64,000 nt of DNA from Climacteris rufus (Eukaryota > Chordata > Aves > Passeriformes > Climacteridae). The position numbers were made by a program, and so were the translations under genes. The stretch spans positions 579,533 through 643,532 of the forward strand of contig VZRZ01008718.1 of the NCBI GenBank assembly GCA_013398175.1. Reading direction: 5' to 3'. Below, in pieces: positions 49,401-61,617 of this stretch. The notes beneath the pieces were generated by a model, which did no database searches, was not told the origin of the DNA, and saw only the letters and a program-made list of their open reading frames with translations. The stretch's first letter is position 1. The number at the start of each line of letters is the position of its first letter.

Positions 49401-52400
49401 GACCAACTAATGATAACAATTTGTTTAGTAGCTTATCTGTTTCTGAGAGGATCAGAATTCAGCTCTCATGAGGCACATTTCCACAGAGCCCCAATAAAAG
49501 GTTGCCAAATCTTTTCTGTGCTAGTTTTCCATATGGACTACTAGCCAGCGTCCTTTTAAAGAGCAAAATATTCTCTGCTGTACAAAAGTTTTATGCCAAA
49601 TGCTTCAATATTGCCTGTAGTATCATCTGGGATACAAAATGCCCTGTTCAATAGAGTTCAGGGAAGGAGTGATCATCATCTTCCTGGGATTATCTCTGTG
49701 TTTAGAAGAGAGCATCAGGCAGGATTTGATGAGGCTCAGAGCCAGTAACTTTTGGTTTTGGCACTCACTTCTGTTTTGTTTTTCCACTGAGCTGTAAAGA
49801 TAAGTTATGTGTAAAACCATTATTCTCACCTTCTAAAGTAAAAACTTTAATATCTCCATGTTAAATTTAAGGTGAAGAAGTACTATAAATGTAGAATTCA
49901 ATGGGAATTAACCACTTTACTGTCAAAAGCTGAGACTGAACTTTTACTTCAATGTCATTAATAAAGTGCCTTAGGTAGACCCTTAAAACAATTATAATAA
50001 TATGTATAAAGAATTTTTTGCAAAATTGAAATCAATAAATTTTTCAGAGGGAGCAATTTTCTCTAATGAAGAAAAAAATGATTGAGAGAAAAATACTGTT
50101 GAACTGCTCTAGTAGAAAATAGCATATGCTACTTCATTTTTCTGTTTTACATGACATTTGCTGTAGTCCTTTACTGGCTTACAGGGAAAACTGCTAATAT
50201 CTTTTCAGTTCAAAGTAGCTTAATCCCTAAATACTCTTATGAAGAAACTCAGTAATAATGTTTCAATAAGAACCTGCCAACACAAAGTCCATGCATTAAT
50301 CAGGTGGTTTTTTCTGCCAGCAAGTCACATACAAGGAACACTTGATAAAGTGACAGAAACTGTGAAAATAAGGACCTGTTTGTAAATAAATAAGTCTTCA
50401 GAATGAACGCAAGCACTGAGAACAGCAGTGTTGTGATACCTCTTTAGCACAGTTTCACTTAAACTTTTATTTTATTCTAATCCTCAGTCTTTTTGCAATA
50501 TGTCAACTGTTAGCAGCATACAATGGAAGATGGGTGAGATTTTGTCTGAAAACAAATAATTTGTCCCCAGCGCCAATTAACTTGTTCAAATCGGTACTTA
50601 GAAGTGAACATTTTGGGTGAGTTGTATATGCACATATTTGGGACTTCTGCTCTATGGCCTTTACTTACCAAATGTGGTCAGATATTTGCCCTAAGTGAAG
50701 GTGACCGCCTTTCTACAAAGACCAAGGAAAAAGCCACTAGTCTTAAACTTTACATTACCAGAAGATCATTGATCATTTTTAACTCTGGCTTTTTCTAAAT
50801 ACTTTACCTAGTAAAATTGTCTCATTATGTACTTATCTAGGTGGGACTTGAAATGAAGTCTCAGATGTTTGTGTGACTGGCACTTTGAGAAGTCCCAAAC
50901 TCTGTTATAGTTTGACATACATTACATACATTATATAACTGTTTTGGAGCAAAAGAACAATTAGAATTGGGAGAAATATTCTTCAAATTAAACATATCTT
51001 CAGTTGATTACAATTCAGAATTTTTTAAAATGATATTCCCAGCTCTATACACAGATTTTAATATAAGGGGCTTGCTATGTTTTTTTCAGAAGAGTAGTTA
51101 TAATAATGAAAGTTTTGTTGGTATCCCATACAAATATATATCTTTTTCTTCATACTTCAAAAAGCATAAACTATGCTATCTTTAATATGATTTTGATTTT
51201 TGATCTAGGTGAGTAATAGCCTACATATATATATACACATGTGTATATATATATATGTATATATATGTTTCATCATTCAAGATCAAAATGAACAGTTTGT
51301 GAATGCCTTCTGTTTTCACCCTACTAGGTCAGTAACTAGATTTGTTGTCATCAGTTTGGGCTTGTGGATCATTCACCTGCAGTACAGCCAGATTCCCTGA
51401 ATAAGTCAGCTGCTACAAATAAGGTGCCTATGGTATATTGAGGTCTACAACAGAAGATTCCTCCTGCATCAGTCATTGAAGTACAAAATACTAGTATGCA
51501 TGTACTTTCAAAGGAGGCCTTTTGAAATCAAATGTACAACTAGTTATTTCATTGAAATTAAATGCTATGCCCACACCCAGTGGGAATCTCTGGCTCTACT
51601 TAACTTCAAGCGAACTCCAGCATGCAACAGAAGCGTGCAGAAGCACAACTATTTGCTGCTTGTCTTTTGAGCTGTGGCACCTACAATATATTAAACAAAA
51701 CAAAATGAAAAAATAACAACACCAAAAATCAAAGCCCAAAAGTATCAACCTTATCACCATCAGCTTCAGTAAATAGATCACAGAAAAAAAAGACAAAACC
51801 ACTTTGCATAGACATATTTACCCAGAATTATGCCATTTGAAATTGTATAGTAGCCTTTTATTTGGCAAAATTTTAGTGACTTTACTATTACAGTAGCCAC
51901 ATAGATTGCCTAGAACACTTGTTATAGCTGGATAAAATAGCAAATATATAGAATATAGAGAAGAATTTCAAAATGTGGTTTAAAAAGATTTTGGTGGGAA
52001 GATGTGATTCCTTATAAAATGGTTGTACTTTGACATCAATCATAACTGGGTTCATTTTGTCATGGCAGAAAATGAGTGTTATCATGAATTGAAAAAAATA
52101 CTCATAGACTGCTGAATTTCAAGAATGAGTTGAGTGAAATGAGCAAAGGAAAAGATTAAAATCCTCTCTCCCGGCATAAAGAGCTTCATAGAATGAAAAG
52201 CCTGAGCATTCCACCATGAAAGTGCTTCAGTCTTTACTTCCAATCCACTTGCAGCCACTTCTTGTCTGTCCTTAGGTGGTCACTATAAAAACTTCTGTCT
52301 TTTGTTCCCTACTACCGCAGGGAAGTTTAGGCTCTAACTTGTTTGTTTGTTCATTTGTTTTTTGTTCCAGTGTGATGTGAATTTTAGCTTGTCCCCAAAC

Positions 52401-53649
52401 TCAGGAGAAAATTATCCACATTAAAAAACAAACTGAAAAAACCCCAAAGAATGAGGTTCCGTCACTGAGCTGGCAAGAAATCCAGAGTTCTTGGCAGTCA
52501 TTGAGTCAGCAGAGTGGCTGAAACATGACATAATTATGAGAGCTGCATTATGGTTTTAATACAAGCATGATGTTTTGCATAGTGCATGTAAAGCTCAGGG
52601 ACTCACAAGGTATTGCAGCTAAAGAATCTGAGGGAATAAAAAAGCAAATTCTAAACCCACTTACTGCTTATAAAGCAGAGATCATTATGGAAAACACCAA
52701 AATGCTCAAAATAAAAGAAGGGTAATTCAGAAGGACAGTGTGTACTCATATTCTCAAAATTCCTTAGTCAATCAAATGCTTAGTTAATGTCAGTCTCTGT
52801 ATAATTTGGGGGGGAGGGGGGCACAAAACAAACAAACAAGCAAACAAAACCCAACAGGATTCGTACATGATTTTCCTCACTGAACATATTTCAGTTCATA
52901 ATAGCTCTGAAGGTCTGTCCAGTACTAAATAAATTTTTACATTGTATTTCTTATGTTTTCTCTTTTTGTCTTTTTTTTCCCTATTTCTCCATACTGAACA
53001 TAACTCAGACCCGTATGTCAAACAAACCTTGGACCATAAAAATTAATAGCAACCTTTCCTTTTTCATTATAATTTGCACCACATTTTCATCAATACACAG
53101 GTTTACATTTCAAATTCTGCATGAATACTGCGGAGCTGGGAGAGCTCAGAATTTCCCTCATTCAGGCCTTACCTGAACATGCTGTGTCAACAAATGCTAC
53201 TCTATTAAAAAGAGGTGCAACTTAATGACAGCTCTCTGTTACATTGTTACATAACCTTCACCTCCCACTGAGAAGAGTCAGATAATGCCTAAAGCTTCTT
53301 TGTCCTAATGAAAAGCAGGAACAGTTTCTATGACAAAGTATATAGTATTGGGGGACATTTTTGGAGTAGCTTTTGCAAATAGGAATCAAGGTCACTTTGA
53401 GTTTGATGCTGAGCTTGGTCTACCTTTCCTATTCCAAGTAGATTGGGAGAAAACTAATCAAACAAGAAAGTAACTCTTTCAGCAGCACTCAAAACCCCAG
53501 CTTTCAGCTGGAGGTAACAAATGCAGAACTGTCAAAGAGAAACGGATGTATTTCCAGTTGTTTGAAACTTAACAGCAACTGCTGGGTTCAAGTTGGGAGG
53601 GTGGTACCCACTTTATCTGAATTGCTTTTGTCTGTTCCTAGAGACCCTG
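46494..53649. other. Intergenic sequence beyond FLRT2, possibly including distal 3' UTR
   Basis: AT-rich DNA with no gene recognised. Because the true 3' end of the FLRT2 transcript is unknown, the right part of this stretch may be transcribed from the minus strand as extended 3' UTR. A G-rich run (52809-52821) followed by an AAAC-type run (about 52825-52850), and an AT palindrome at 51225-51254, are present. Confidence 0.45.
51225..51254. repeat. Perfect 30-bp AT-rich palindrome
   Basis: Two 15-base arms meet without a spacer at 51239/51240, around the centre ACACATGTGT, within a longer TA run. It could extrude as a cruciform but is most simply an expanded TA/TG microsatellite. Confidence 0.9.
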
Positions 53650-54060
53650 TTTTAATATGCACTTATTTTCCTGTATTCCAGGACACCTAGAAACTTTACA
53701 TGCCTCAGACAGCTTTGGCAGCAAAGTGGTTAATGTTTGAAGAATGAGTCATTCTTTCCTTTGCCGTGACATTGGGTTCATATTGTACAACCCTGTACAG
53801 TACTCAGCAATATTTTTTAAAGATTTAAAAAGCAAAGAGTTACAAAACCATTTGCAATTAACTCGAAATAGAAAAGATAGCACTTTTTTTTTTTTTTTTT
53901 TTAAATCCCATTATATAGTACACCGTATAAATTACAGAGTATTCAAATGCATAAATGCATCTGGGTAACATTTATCAAATGTAATTTTTCGTTGTTGTTG
54001 GGGGGCTTATTTTTCTAGAGTTCTTATCTTTGTCCTAGAGACCCCCTACTTCCTTCACTA
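53650..54060 (-). other. FLRT2: FLRT2 proximal 3' UTR
   Basis: Sequence directly after the FLRT2 stop codon on the minus strand. The block running from 'ttacatttgataaatgtta' through 'gaatactctgtaatttatacggtg' to 'tactatataatgggattt' matches what I recall of the mammalian FLRT2 3' UTR, which supports transcription and conservation. A 19-base A run (T on plus, 53884-53902) interrupts it. A weak AUUAAA-type signal is at 53651-53656 on plus as tttaat; no AATAAA is seen in this first 400 bases, and a longer 3' UTR is likely. The left limit given is arbitrary. Confidence 0.6.
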
Positions 54061-56046
54061 TCACGTATGACAGTGCTCCAGGTCTGAGACGTTGCTGTTG
54101 CAGTATCGCATGTTGTTGGGGATGTGGCAGTCTGTGTAATTAATGCCCCCGTTTGGGGTATAAATGGGCTGCAGTCTGAAATCTCCTTTAAGGAGCTGAT
54201 CATTATTTAAGGAGACAATCTGGAAGCTGGTTTCCGTCATCTCCAGGATGGAGTTGTCCTTCTTGGTCCCTGCCTCACAGTAGTCATCTTTCCGACGGCC
54301 CCGGTTATATTTCCACTTCTGGGAGGTGTAACGACCTTTTTTGTGCATGTGCCAGCAAAAAATGCTGAGCAGAACCACGAGGACAAATATCACTGCACCC
54401 CCAATCAACCCTGCCAGCAAAAATGGGGAGCCTAGGTTCTGAGGAGTTGTCTGCTCATGGCTGGAAGGGATGTTGCTGCCATTCAAAAAGGAAGCCTTGG
54501 TTGTGGCTTCTGAACAGACAGTGTCTTCTCCAGTTCGGTAATGGTTGTAAGTATCCAGTGGAACCAAACAAATCCGATAGGTGGATTTGGGCTCCAGATT
54601 TACCAGGCTTGATTGCTGCTTCTCACCACTAATTATTCGTTCATGAACGATTCCTCCTACCAGACTATGGCCCATTTTAACCCACGTGAGTTTATATGCC
54701 ATCACGGTAAAAAGTGACATCCAGTTGACCTGGATGCAAGTGTCATTCACAAAATGGATGGAGAGCTGAATCCATTCAGACAAAGGAGGTGTCACCCTTT
54801 CTCTGTCCTCCCTGTCAGGCACAGTGGGGAATGTGGCTATGATGGGAGTGAGAGGATTATATTTACTACTTGAGGGGGGAAATGATGAACTGGGAACCAA
54901 TGTAGTTGGCACAGTTGTAGCTGGGACTGGGGTGATGATAAGTGGCAAACCAGGGGTGGTGGTAGGGCATGACAACATATTCATATTGAGCTCCCTGACT
55001 GCCATACCTCGGACCTGCTCTGGTCCCTGGCACATAAAACCCCGCACATTGATGGAAGCAGGAATAAATTTGAGCCATTCAGTGACCCACTTAATGCTGC
55101 AGTCACACAACCAGGGGTTATTCCTTACAGTGAGTTGTCTGAGGCTGTGGAGATTATCAAATACTCCCTTTGCCAACATCCGAAGCTGATTATTGGAAAT
55201 ATCAAGACGTTCCAGTTTGTAGAGGTTTGAAAAGGTTGTAAGTGGTATATGGGTTATCTGGTTATCCTGCAAGTAAAGCCTTAGCAGGTGTGTACCTGGA
55301 AGATCGGGAGGAGGGTAAGTCAGTGAATTCCGAACTATTGAGAATTCCTTGAGCTTGGAGAGGTGGCTAAAGGTGCCTTCAGCTATGCCTTTATTAGTAA
55401 GGAGATTGCCATCCACAATCAGACGCTCCAGACTTGTAAGATTCTGGAAGGCCAGGTCTGAAATGACAGCAATTCTGTTTTCATCTACTCGCAGTTCTTG
55501 TAAGTCCAGTGGAAGGCCTACTGGCACACTGCTTAAGTGATTCTTGGACAAGAACAGAAGCTTGAGGCTGATGGCTTCCTGGAACGCTCCATCCTCAACA
55601 CCAACAGTGGAGATGGAGTTGTCATCCAGGTGCAGTTCTTCCAACTTCAAAAGCTGAGCAAGAGCAGCACGAGAAATGGTCTGAATGTTGTTTTCCTGCA
55701 GGTGGAGAACCCTGACATTCTTGGGTAGGTTCATGGGGAATTCATCCAATTGGTTGCCATACAGGTAGACTGTATGCACAGACTGGACATTGTGCAACTC
55801 TGCAGGAAATCCAGCATTATTAATTTGGTTATTATGGAGGTAGAGGACGGTTACACCCTCTGGTATCCCAAGAGGCACTGAGGTCAAGCTTCGCTCATTA
55901 CAGTAGACAAAGTTTCGATCACAGCGGCACACTTTTGGGCAGGCCAAAGTTTTGGAGACCTGTATGTAGAGCCCCAGGGAAAAGATAAGCCATGATTTCA
56001 TGAGAAGAGACCAATCTGTGGGCCACATTTTAGTCCATGAACCCAT
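54061..56046 (-). CDS. FLRT2: Fibronectin leucine-rich transmembrane protein 2
   Basis: Complete 661-residue single-exon reading frame. Human FLRT2 is 660 residues and, from memory, very similar throughout. Domains in order: signal peptide 1-35; cysteine-flanked LRRNT cap (Cys36, 40, 42, 49); about ten leucine-rich repeats, residues 62-305; LRRCT cap (Cys314, 316, 339, 360); Ser/Thr/Pro-rich linker 361-418; fibronectin type III domain about 420-517; transmembrane helix 541-565; cytoplasmic tail 566-661 ending DLEHCHT. N-glycosylation sequons are at Asn202, Asn434 and Asn522. In the family, the LRR ectodomain binds UNC5 receptors and latrophilins in cell adhesion and axon/neuron guidance, and FLRTs also modulate FGF receptor signalling. 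The frame is open further upstream to a TTG, but the first ATG is at 56044-56046 with G at -3 and G at +4, and its product aligns with the known N-terminus (MKSWLIFSLGLY signal core). FLRT3 and FLRT1 are excluded by LRR and tail sequence. Confidence 0.98.
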   Translation of the reverse strand: MGSWTKMWPTDWSLLMKSWLIFSLGLYIQVSKTLACPKVCRCDRNFVYCNERSLTSVPLGIPEGVTVLYLHNNQINNAGFPAELHNVQSVHTVYLYGNQLDEFPMNLPKNVRVLHLQENNIQTISRAALAQLLKLEELHLDDNSISTVGVEDGAFQEAISLKLLFLSKNHLSSVPVGLPLDLQELRVDENRIAVISDLAFQNLTSLERLIVDGNLLTNKGIAEGTFSHLSKLKEFSIVRNSLTYPPPDLPGTHLLRLYLQDNQITHIPLTTFSNLYKLERLDISNNQLRMLAKGVFDNLHSLRQLTVRNNPWLCDCSIKWVTEWLKFIPASINVRGFMCQGPEQVRGMAVRELNMNMLSCPTTTPGLPLIITPVPATTVPTTLVPSSSFPPSSSKYNPLTPIIATFPTVPDREDRERVTPPLSEWIQLSIHFVNDTCIQVNWMSLFTVMAYKLTWVKMGHSLVGGIVHERIISGEKQQSSLVNLEPKSTYRICLVPLDTYNHYRTGEDTVCSEATTKASFLNGSNIPSSHEQTTPQNLGSPFLLAGLIGGAVIFVLVVLLSIFCWHMHKKGRYTSQKWKYNRGRRKDDYCEAGTKKDNSILEMTETSFQIVSLNNDQLLKGDFRLQPIYTPNGGINYTDCHIPNNMRYCNSNVSDLEHCHT

Positions 56047-56084
56047 TTCTAATTTAAAGAAATAAAGTACCAAATGTTTAAGAA
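56047..56084 (-). other. FLRT2: FLRT2 5' UTR part of the coding exon
   Basis: If the acceptor at 56085-56087 is used, 38 untranslated bases precede the ATG in this exon. They contain no upstream ATG. Confidence 0.55.
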
Positions 56085-56125
56085 CTGATAACAATAATAA
56101 AGCACAGATAATAAAATCTTAGGTC
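56085..56125 (-). other. FLRT2: Candidate 3' splice site of the FLRT2 coding exon
   Basis: On the minus strand the sequence reads 'gtgctttattattgttatcag' followed by the exon. The AG lies at plus 56085-56086 behind a T-rich, moderately interrupted pyrimidine tract, with a branch-point-like 'ttaatgac' some 40-50 bases upstream. FLRT genes typically have the whole coding sequence in one exon preceded by a distant non-coding exon, so an acceptor just upstream of the ATG is expected. Not proven without RNA data. Confidence 0.55.
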
Positions 56126-59100
56126 ATTAAAATTGGCTTCTACTTATGTCCAGTGTTCAGGCCAGAGTTAAAGTCCTGGAGGCTAAGCATAAAATAATCC
56201 TCTTATAATTGGCCTGCCTCCTACTTTTGATAAGGAAAACACAGTCTTATTAGCCAGGGTTACAAAGTTTGTTGCCTTCCTCCATTTGTGCTGAAAGAAA
56301 TAGTAGCCATGTCTTTGCAGATGAACAACAGGTTACTTTAAAGCTACCAAAAGTCTCTGAGCTTGGAGGGGTATTTCCTTTCACTGAAGCCTGTCGGTGT
56401 CCGTCAGCTGTCTGTACTCAGCAAAGTCCTCATATCAGCTATCTGCCAGATCTGGCCTGCCTGTAAAAGAAAGAAGAAAAAGCTGAATAGCATGAAGTGT
56501 TTAATAGGGAAGATCAAGTACATTAGAAAACTATTCTAAGGCTAAGCTCTTTATGGATTTCTGGAAAAAAAGGGGGGGAAAGGCATTAATATTACACATT
56601 AGCTTAATATTACTGTTAAATAGCCTTGAAATAGTTTTGATGCAAAGTCATTGCGATGACTGAAGGACTTTTAGTGACTTCAGTGAAGGCTAGATCTATC
56701 ACGCATTTGTATACTGTACCTTCAGTACTTGTCTTCTCACAGTCTGTTCAAAATTCTGAAACTTTAAAAAAAGCAAAAACTAAACAATTTAACTGGAAAT
56801 TTTTGTTCAGGTAATTATTTTTCTTATTCAGAACCACTGACTTCAATGATGGCTATTCATTGATGCCTGACAGAGTAGACTCTAGGCTGTATTATTTAAT
56901 CTCACTCTATGTTTTTTTCATTTCCTACCAGACTCTGGAATATTCTGCTTCTATGTCTGTAATGCCATTATATATATTGTCCAAATTAATGCACACTGCC
57001 AGATAAATATTTTACCTCACTATAGTGAATTAGAAATTTATGAGGAGAGCCTGTTAAGCAAGTATGGTAATCCACAAATGTAAGATACCATTCTGTAAGA
57101 CATTTATTTGTTAAAAATATCATCTTGATATTGGTTCTCATGTGAACTGTGCTGTCAATAGATTCCAGAACTTGCTTTCCACTAAATGAAACAGGCTCAC
57201 ATCTGCTAAGTTGTTGTTTTAGGAGATGAGCTTGAACTACAGTTTTGCAGAACACTTCCTTTGAAACCATAATGGTTAGATAGGTCTTTTACTTCTGCTA
57301 GACAGTTATCTGGGAATGGCTACATAAACAAGTTTTTTTAGTTGAGCTCCTTAAGGTATATTTTCAGCTTGTAAGCATAATTTTTATGTTTCTGGCTATT
57401 ATTTATTATTCAGATCTATAACCAAACATTCCCACTCTCTAAAGGATGCAATGAAAGGTACCAGGTTGTTTGATATTATCTTGTCTTATTATATGTTTTT
57501 TCCAATGATTGAAAAAAAAATATACTGCCTTGTACACAGTTGAACCAAATGAAGGATATAAACCTTAGCAAGTACAAAGCATGTGAAGAGTTCAAGGTCT
57601 TCAATTGCAATGACAGGAGCAGAGCAATTTTCCAGGTTTTGTTTACCCAGATCAAAACTCATTGGCTGGGATCTCAAGGAAATAAAATTTCAGTGAACAG
57701 AAATCCTGTTTCAAAATGGTGGTTGTATTTTTTTTAAATTATATTTATATTTTTTTTAACAATTTAAGAACTTCAGAGAGTAATTTACTTTCTCTTCTGA
57801 TACAGTTGTGCATTTTATAACATGCCCCAAATGCTACTTTTGGGAATCCCATGGACTGGCAGTGTAGAAAGTATCCTTAAGGTGTCAAACTGTTATAACC
57901 CTTCAACCTAGCACTTACAGATTACTGTATTTATTTAGAGCATCATCATCTATCAGTCTCAAGGTTCAAACAGTTGGAGATAAAAAGTGAGAACCTGAAA
58001 AATCCTGTAGTTTATCATTATGACTTCAAATTAGAAATGTTTCTATACTGTAATACAGCCTATACTTGTACAGAAATAGTAAGATTAGATACCCCACTGT
58101 TCATGGTTTTCTCTCTCACAGGCATATTTCCATCAAGAGTGGTTTCTTTTCAATTATGCCAGATGACGTGATACTGTAGAGAAACTCTTAACAGGATTAC
58201 ATTCTAACATGAGCCTAAGTGTGACAGTTTATCCGCCTTTAATACGGCCTGGCTCCCATCTAGATCAGAGTGCTCTGATCCATCTTGACACTCCCTTTTT
58301 AAAATGAGAATGGACATGCAGAGGCTCCTCTGAGATATTTGGGACCACACAAAGAATTAATAGTGGTCCTCTCACTTTTCCATCATCATCAGAGAGCAAC
58401 AGCCTGTACCTCCTAACAGAACCAATACCCTGCACTAAGCTCACTTCTGATTGTGAGTCCAGTTGCTGATTATATTTTATTTGACTCCTGGGTATAATAA
58501 AAAGTCCAGCTAAGGACATGAAGCTACAGGAAGCTGCAGTTCCTCATTTGCTGGGAACCTCCTAAGAAGGGACTGTCATATTAAAACTGATTTATGCATT
58601 CACCTTATTCTAGGACTCTGCCCAGTGTATCTCTCACCTAAGTAAATGTGGCAAATGTGGTACTTGAATGGAAGATTCTAGTAAGGATTCAAGCAAATTG
58701 GGTCAAACACATAACACTTCTCGTTAGATATTACAAGTAAATGAGCTTTGATTGGACAGTCACTTAAGGAGACTCTGGAGTTTCTCTCCTTTTTATTGTC
58801 ACATGGATTTTGCTCTTAGAAATCTGTTAAAACTTTCCTAATATTTTCTTCCCTTGTGATGGTAATAAAGATAGTAATTTTGTTAATTCCAGAATTCTAA
58901 ACTCTAGATATCAGTCCTTAATAAACTGATAAAATAAAAATCAGTACAGATTTCATATATTTGGGACTACTCTCAATTGTATTAAGCAAGAGCACAGGAC
59001 GTATCTAATTAGATATTTATGACTTCAGGGTTGACTCTGGTGTGGCAGAGGTAAGGAATGAGGAAGCAAGGATACAACTGGATGTATTTAAATAACTTTT

Positions 59101-61297
59101 TTTGGGTAAAGTTTTACCTCAGTATTATTTTACAACTGCTTAATATTAACTTACAATAGGGCTCATAGTTGTGGTAATTTTCAGCAAGTCTCAGGGACCC
59201 TAATGCAAAAGTGAGTTTTGTCTCTGTGTCAGAAATCTTTACCCCAAAGACATTAAAAATATTGAAGACCTGGAAACCTGGTTAATTTAAAAAAAAAAAA
59301 AAAAAAAGAAGCTGTGAAAGAAAAACCTCAACTGCAAATTCCAGAAGGCTGGAAAAGTTTAAACAGCTTTTTGTTTCATAAACTGCCAAAACTGAAGGCA
59401 GGTAGAGTCACTTAACTTTGCCCCCATTCTGGCATGCTGGCTTCCTAAAGCAAGCTCTCTGTTTCCAATATGACTGCAAGTACTGAACTGAGTCTCTCTG
59501 CAAATTTACTGATTGTCTGCAGAAGTAGAAATTTGGAAGAAATTAAGGGCATTCCTTAGCTATTGTGATTGTAAATCTTGGGGTTGACCCACAAGCTATA
59601 AGTGGCACTAGCTTTGCTTATTGTGAAGTCAGAAAGTTCTACAAACCAATCGAGGAAGAGAAAAAGGCAATCTGTCATGATTAACTTAAAATTAAAAAAA
59701 GAACAAGCAAATGCCTCAATAATAACATCTGTCCGTCACCACTTTGGTCATTTTTATCTCTATTTCCTGCCTTGTACGTTTGATTTCTATTATTTCTCAC
59801 TATATCCTTCTTAGACACAAGTAATATCTTCCAAGTGTGTAAGACATTTCCTGCCTTACTGCAGCCAGGATATTAAAACCCATTAGGATTTAAGGAATCA
59901 TACAATGAAGCTGAGAAAAGTGTATTGATATAGATGAGAACATATCACATATTATCGGTGGCCAAGTCTGAAAATTTGTCTTAGTAGCCTGAGTTCATGA
60001 CATCAATTGAAATGCTTCTTTTCTATCTTAAGAGGCATTTCTGATCAATGTTTTTATCTCACTGTCTTCTTTCAGACCTGCCTTGTTTAAATTCCCTTTT
60101 GCCATAACTGATGCTACCTGGAGAACAATTCTGGCTTTGTGCACTGGATAAAAGATAAGGTATTTTAATTAAAGAGATTTAAATGTTGAAACATCTGGCT
60201 GCAATTTGGGAAGGTGAAAGTTTTTTATTAGTTGTGCCTTTACTGGTCAGAATCATCCATACAACTTTCAGCCTTTGGCACCCTGCTGTGCATAGCCATT
60301 AAATAATTAACATAATAGTGAAAATGTTACTCAATTATAAATCCGTGGAATCTAGGGGAAAACAAAATCAACTCACTATCAGCCTGATTTTGGAACTTTT
60401 TCCTACCTCACTGACCAGTATACTGCCTCAGTGGCTGTGCCTGTGGTGTCTAAAGAATCTGTGGTGTCTAAAAAGTCTCCTCAGGACTTTCCTTCCATTC
60501 TGCAATCTTCCAAACACGTAGTCAAGGCCCCTGTGGCTACCTGAGAACCTAGTAATATTCAGGGAAGATAACAGAGAATAAAGGGAGAAGATAACATATG
60601 GAGCCAAGCCTGCATATGAATACTTACAGCCCTGTGTTGTAAGCACAGAGTTTTTAAATGCTCCTAAAACTGGGTTGTCTGTCTTCATTATCCTATTCAT
60701 GGTTTATATTAAGGCTGTAAATTTTTTAGATATAATAAAGTTAACAATACTATGAGTATTCTTTCCTTCAAGGAATCCTGAAAATAACAAAAACTAAGTC
60801 ATAGGAATCCAAGAGGTTTTTTCTCTGGTAGTCTAATCACTCAACACCACTTTTCCTAGCAGTTCATCCATTTATCTGGACCTGAGTGCCATGCAATATA
60901 AATTGAAAGTAAAGCAAAACCAAAACCAAATGGTCATACCTATTCTTTTCACTATTACTAGTCAGTGACTCTTATTTAGCACTAAACCATTTGGCATAAA
61001 TTTTCTTGGCTGTACTGCCAAGACCAAGATTATAATCAAGTCATAATCTTACTCTACATAATTATAATATACAGTAAGTACAAGGCTATTATGTCTGGAA
61101 TTGAATGACGAACAGAAAACAAATCTAATTCCATTCCTACAAAACCTAGTACAGAGTTCCTAGTGCTTAAGAAAAAATATATCCCTACATTTCTATCAAC
61201 TGGTAACAAAATAATTACAAAATAATACCTGAAAAATTCCTTTCATCCATATAAATAGAGTTCTTACTTCTACACGTAAATTAACATTATGTTTGGG

Positions 61298-61343
61298 TTG
61301 TTTTGTTTTGTTTTGTTTTGCTTTGGTTGGTTGGTTGGTTGGT
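61298..61343 (+). repeat. (TTTTG)n then (GGTT)n simple repeat
   Basis: Four to five TTTTG units change into five GGTT units through 'ctttggtt'. Simple sequence only. Confidence 0.92.
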
Positions 61344-61555
61344 CATTTTTTTTAAGTGATTAAGAGCCTTGAGTGATAGTTTACTGTATATATTTCTCTA
61401 TGAGTTACTTGGTTTTGAACTTGGTGTTCAAATTTTAATATCTCTGCATCAACGGCACAGGGAAAATGTCCCAAAGGAATCAAAATCAAAATTTTTATAG
61501 GAAGCCCTTTTGCATGCCTCCTGCTCTCGCTGCTTCTTAGTTATGGGTGTGTATG

Positions 61556-61617
61556 TAAGAAGAAGAGGTAAGGAGGAAGAAAAAGAGGTGAAGAAAAAGA
61601 GGTAAAGAGGAAGAAAT
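61556..61617 (+). repeat. Imperfect purine minisatellite
   Basis: Reiterated 'aagaggt(a/g)aag' and 'gaggaagaa' units, all purine apart from the T of each unit. It probably arose by slippage. Confidence 0.8.

Noticed and set aside
54423..55728. Plus-strand frames opposite FLRT2 (63-121 codons)
   Set aside because: They are antisense shadows of a conserved coding exon and carry no homology of their own.
56047..56094. N-terminal extension of FLRT2 by 16 codons
   Set aside because: The extension starts at TTG, not ATG, crosses the probable splice acceptor and has no counterpart in the known FLRT2 N-terminus.
58225..58560. Possible LTR-like segment upstream of FLRT2
   Set aside because: It contains 'tttatccgcctttaatacgg' and a GC-richer patch, but no termini, duplication or poly(A) layout could be found.
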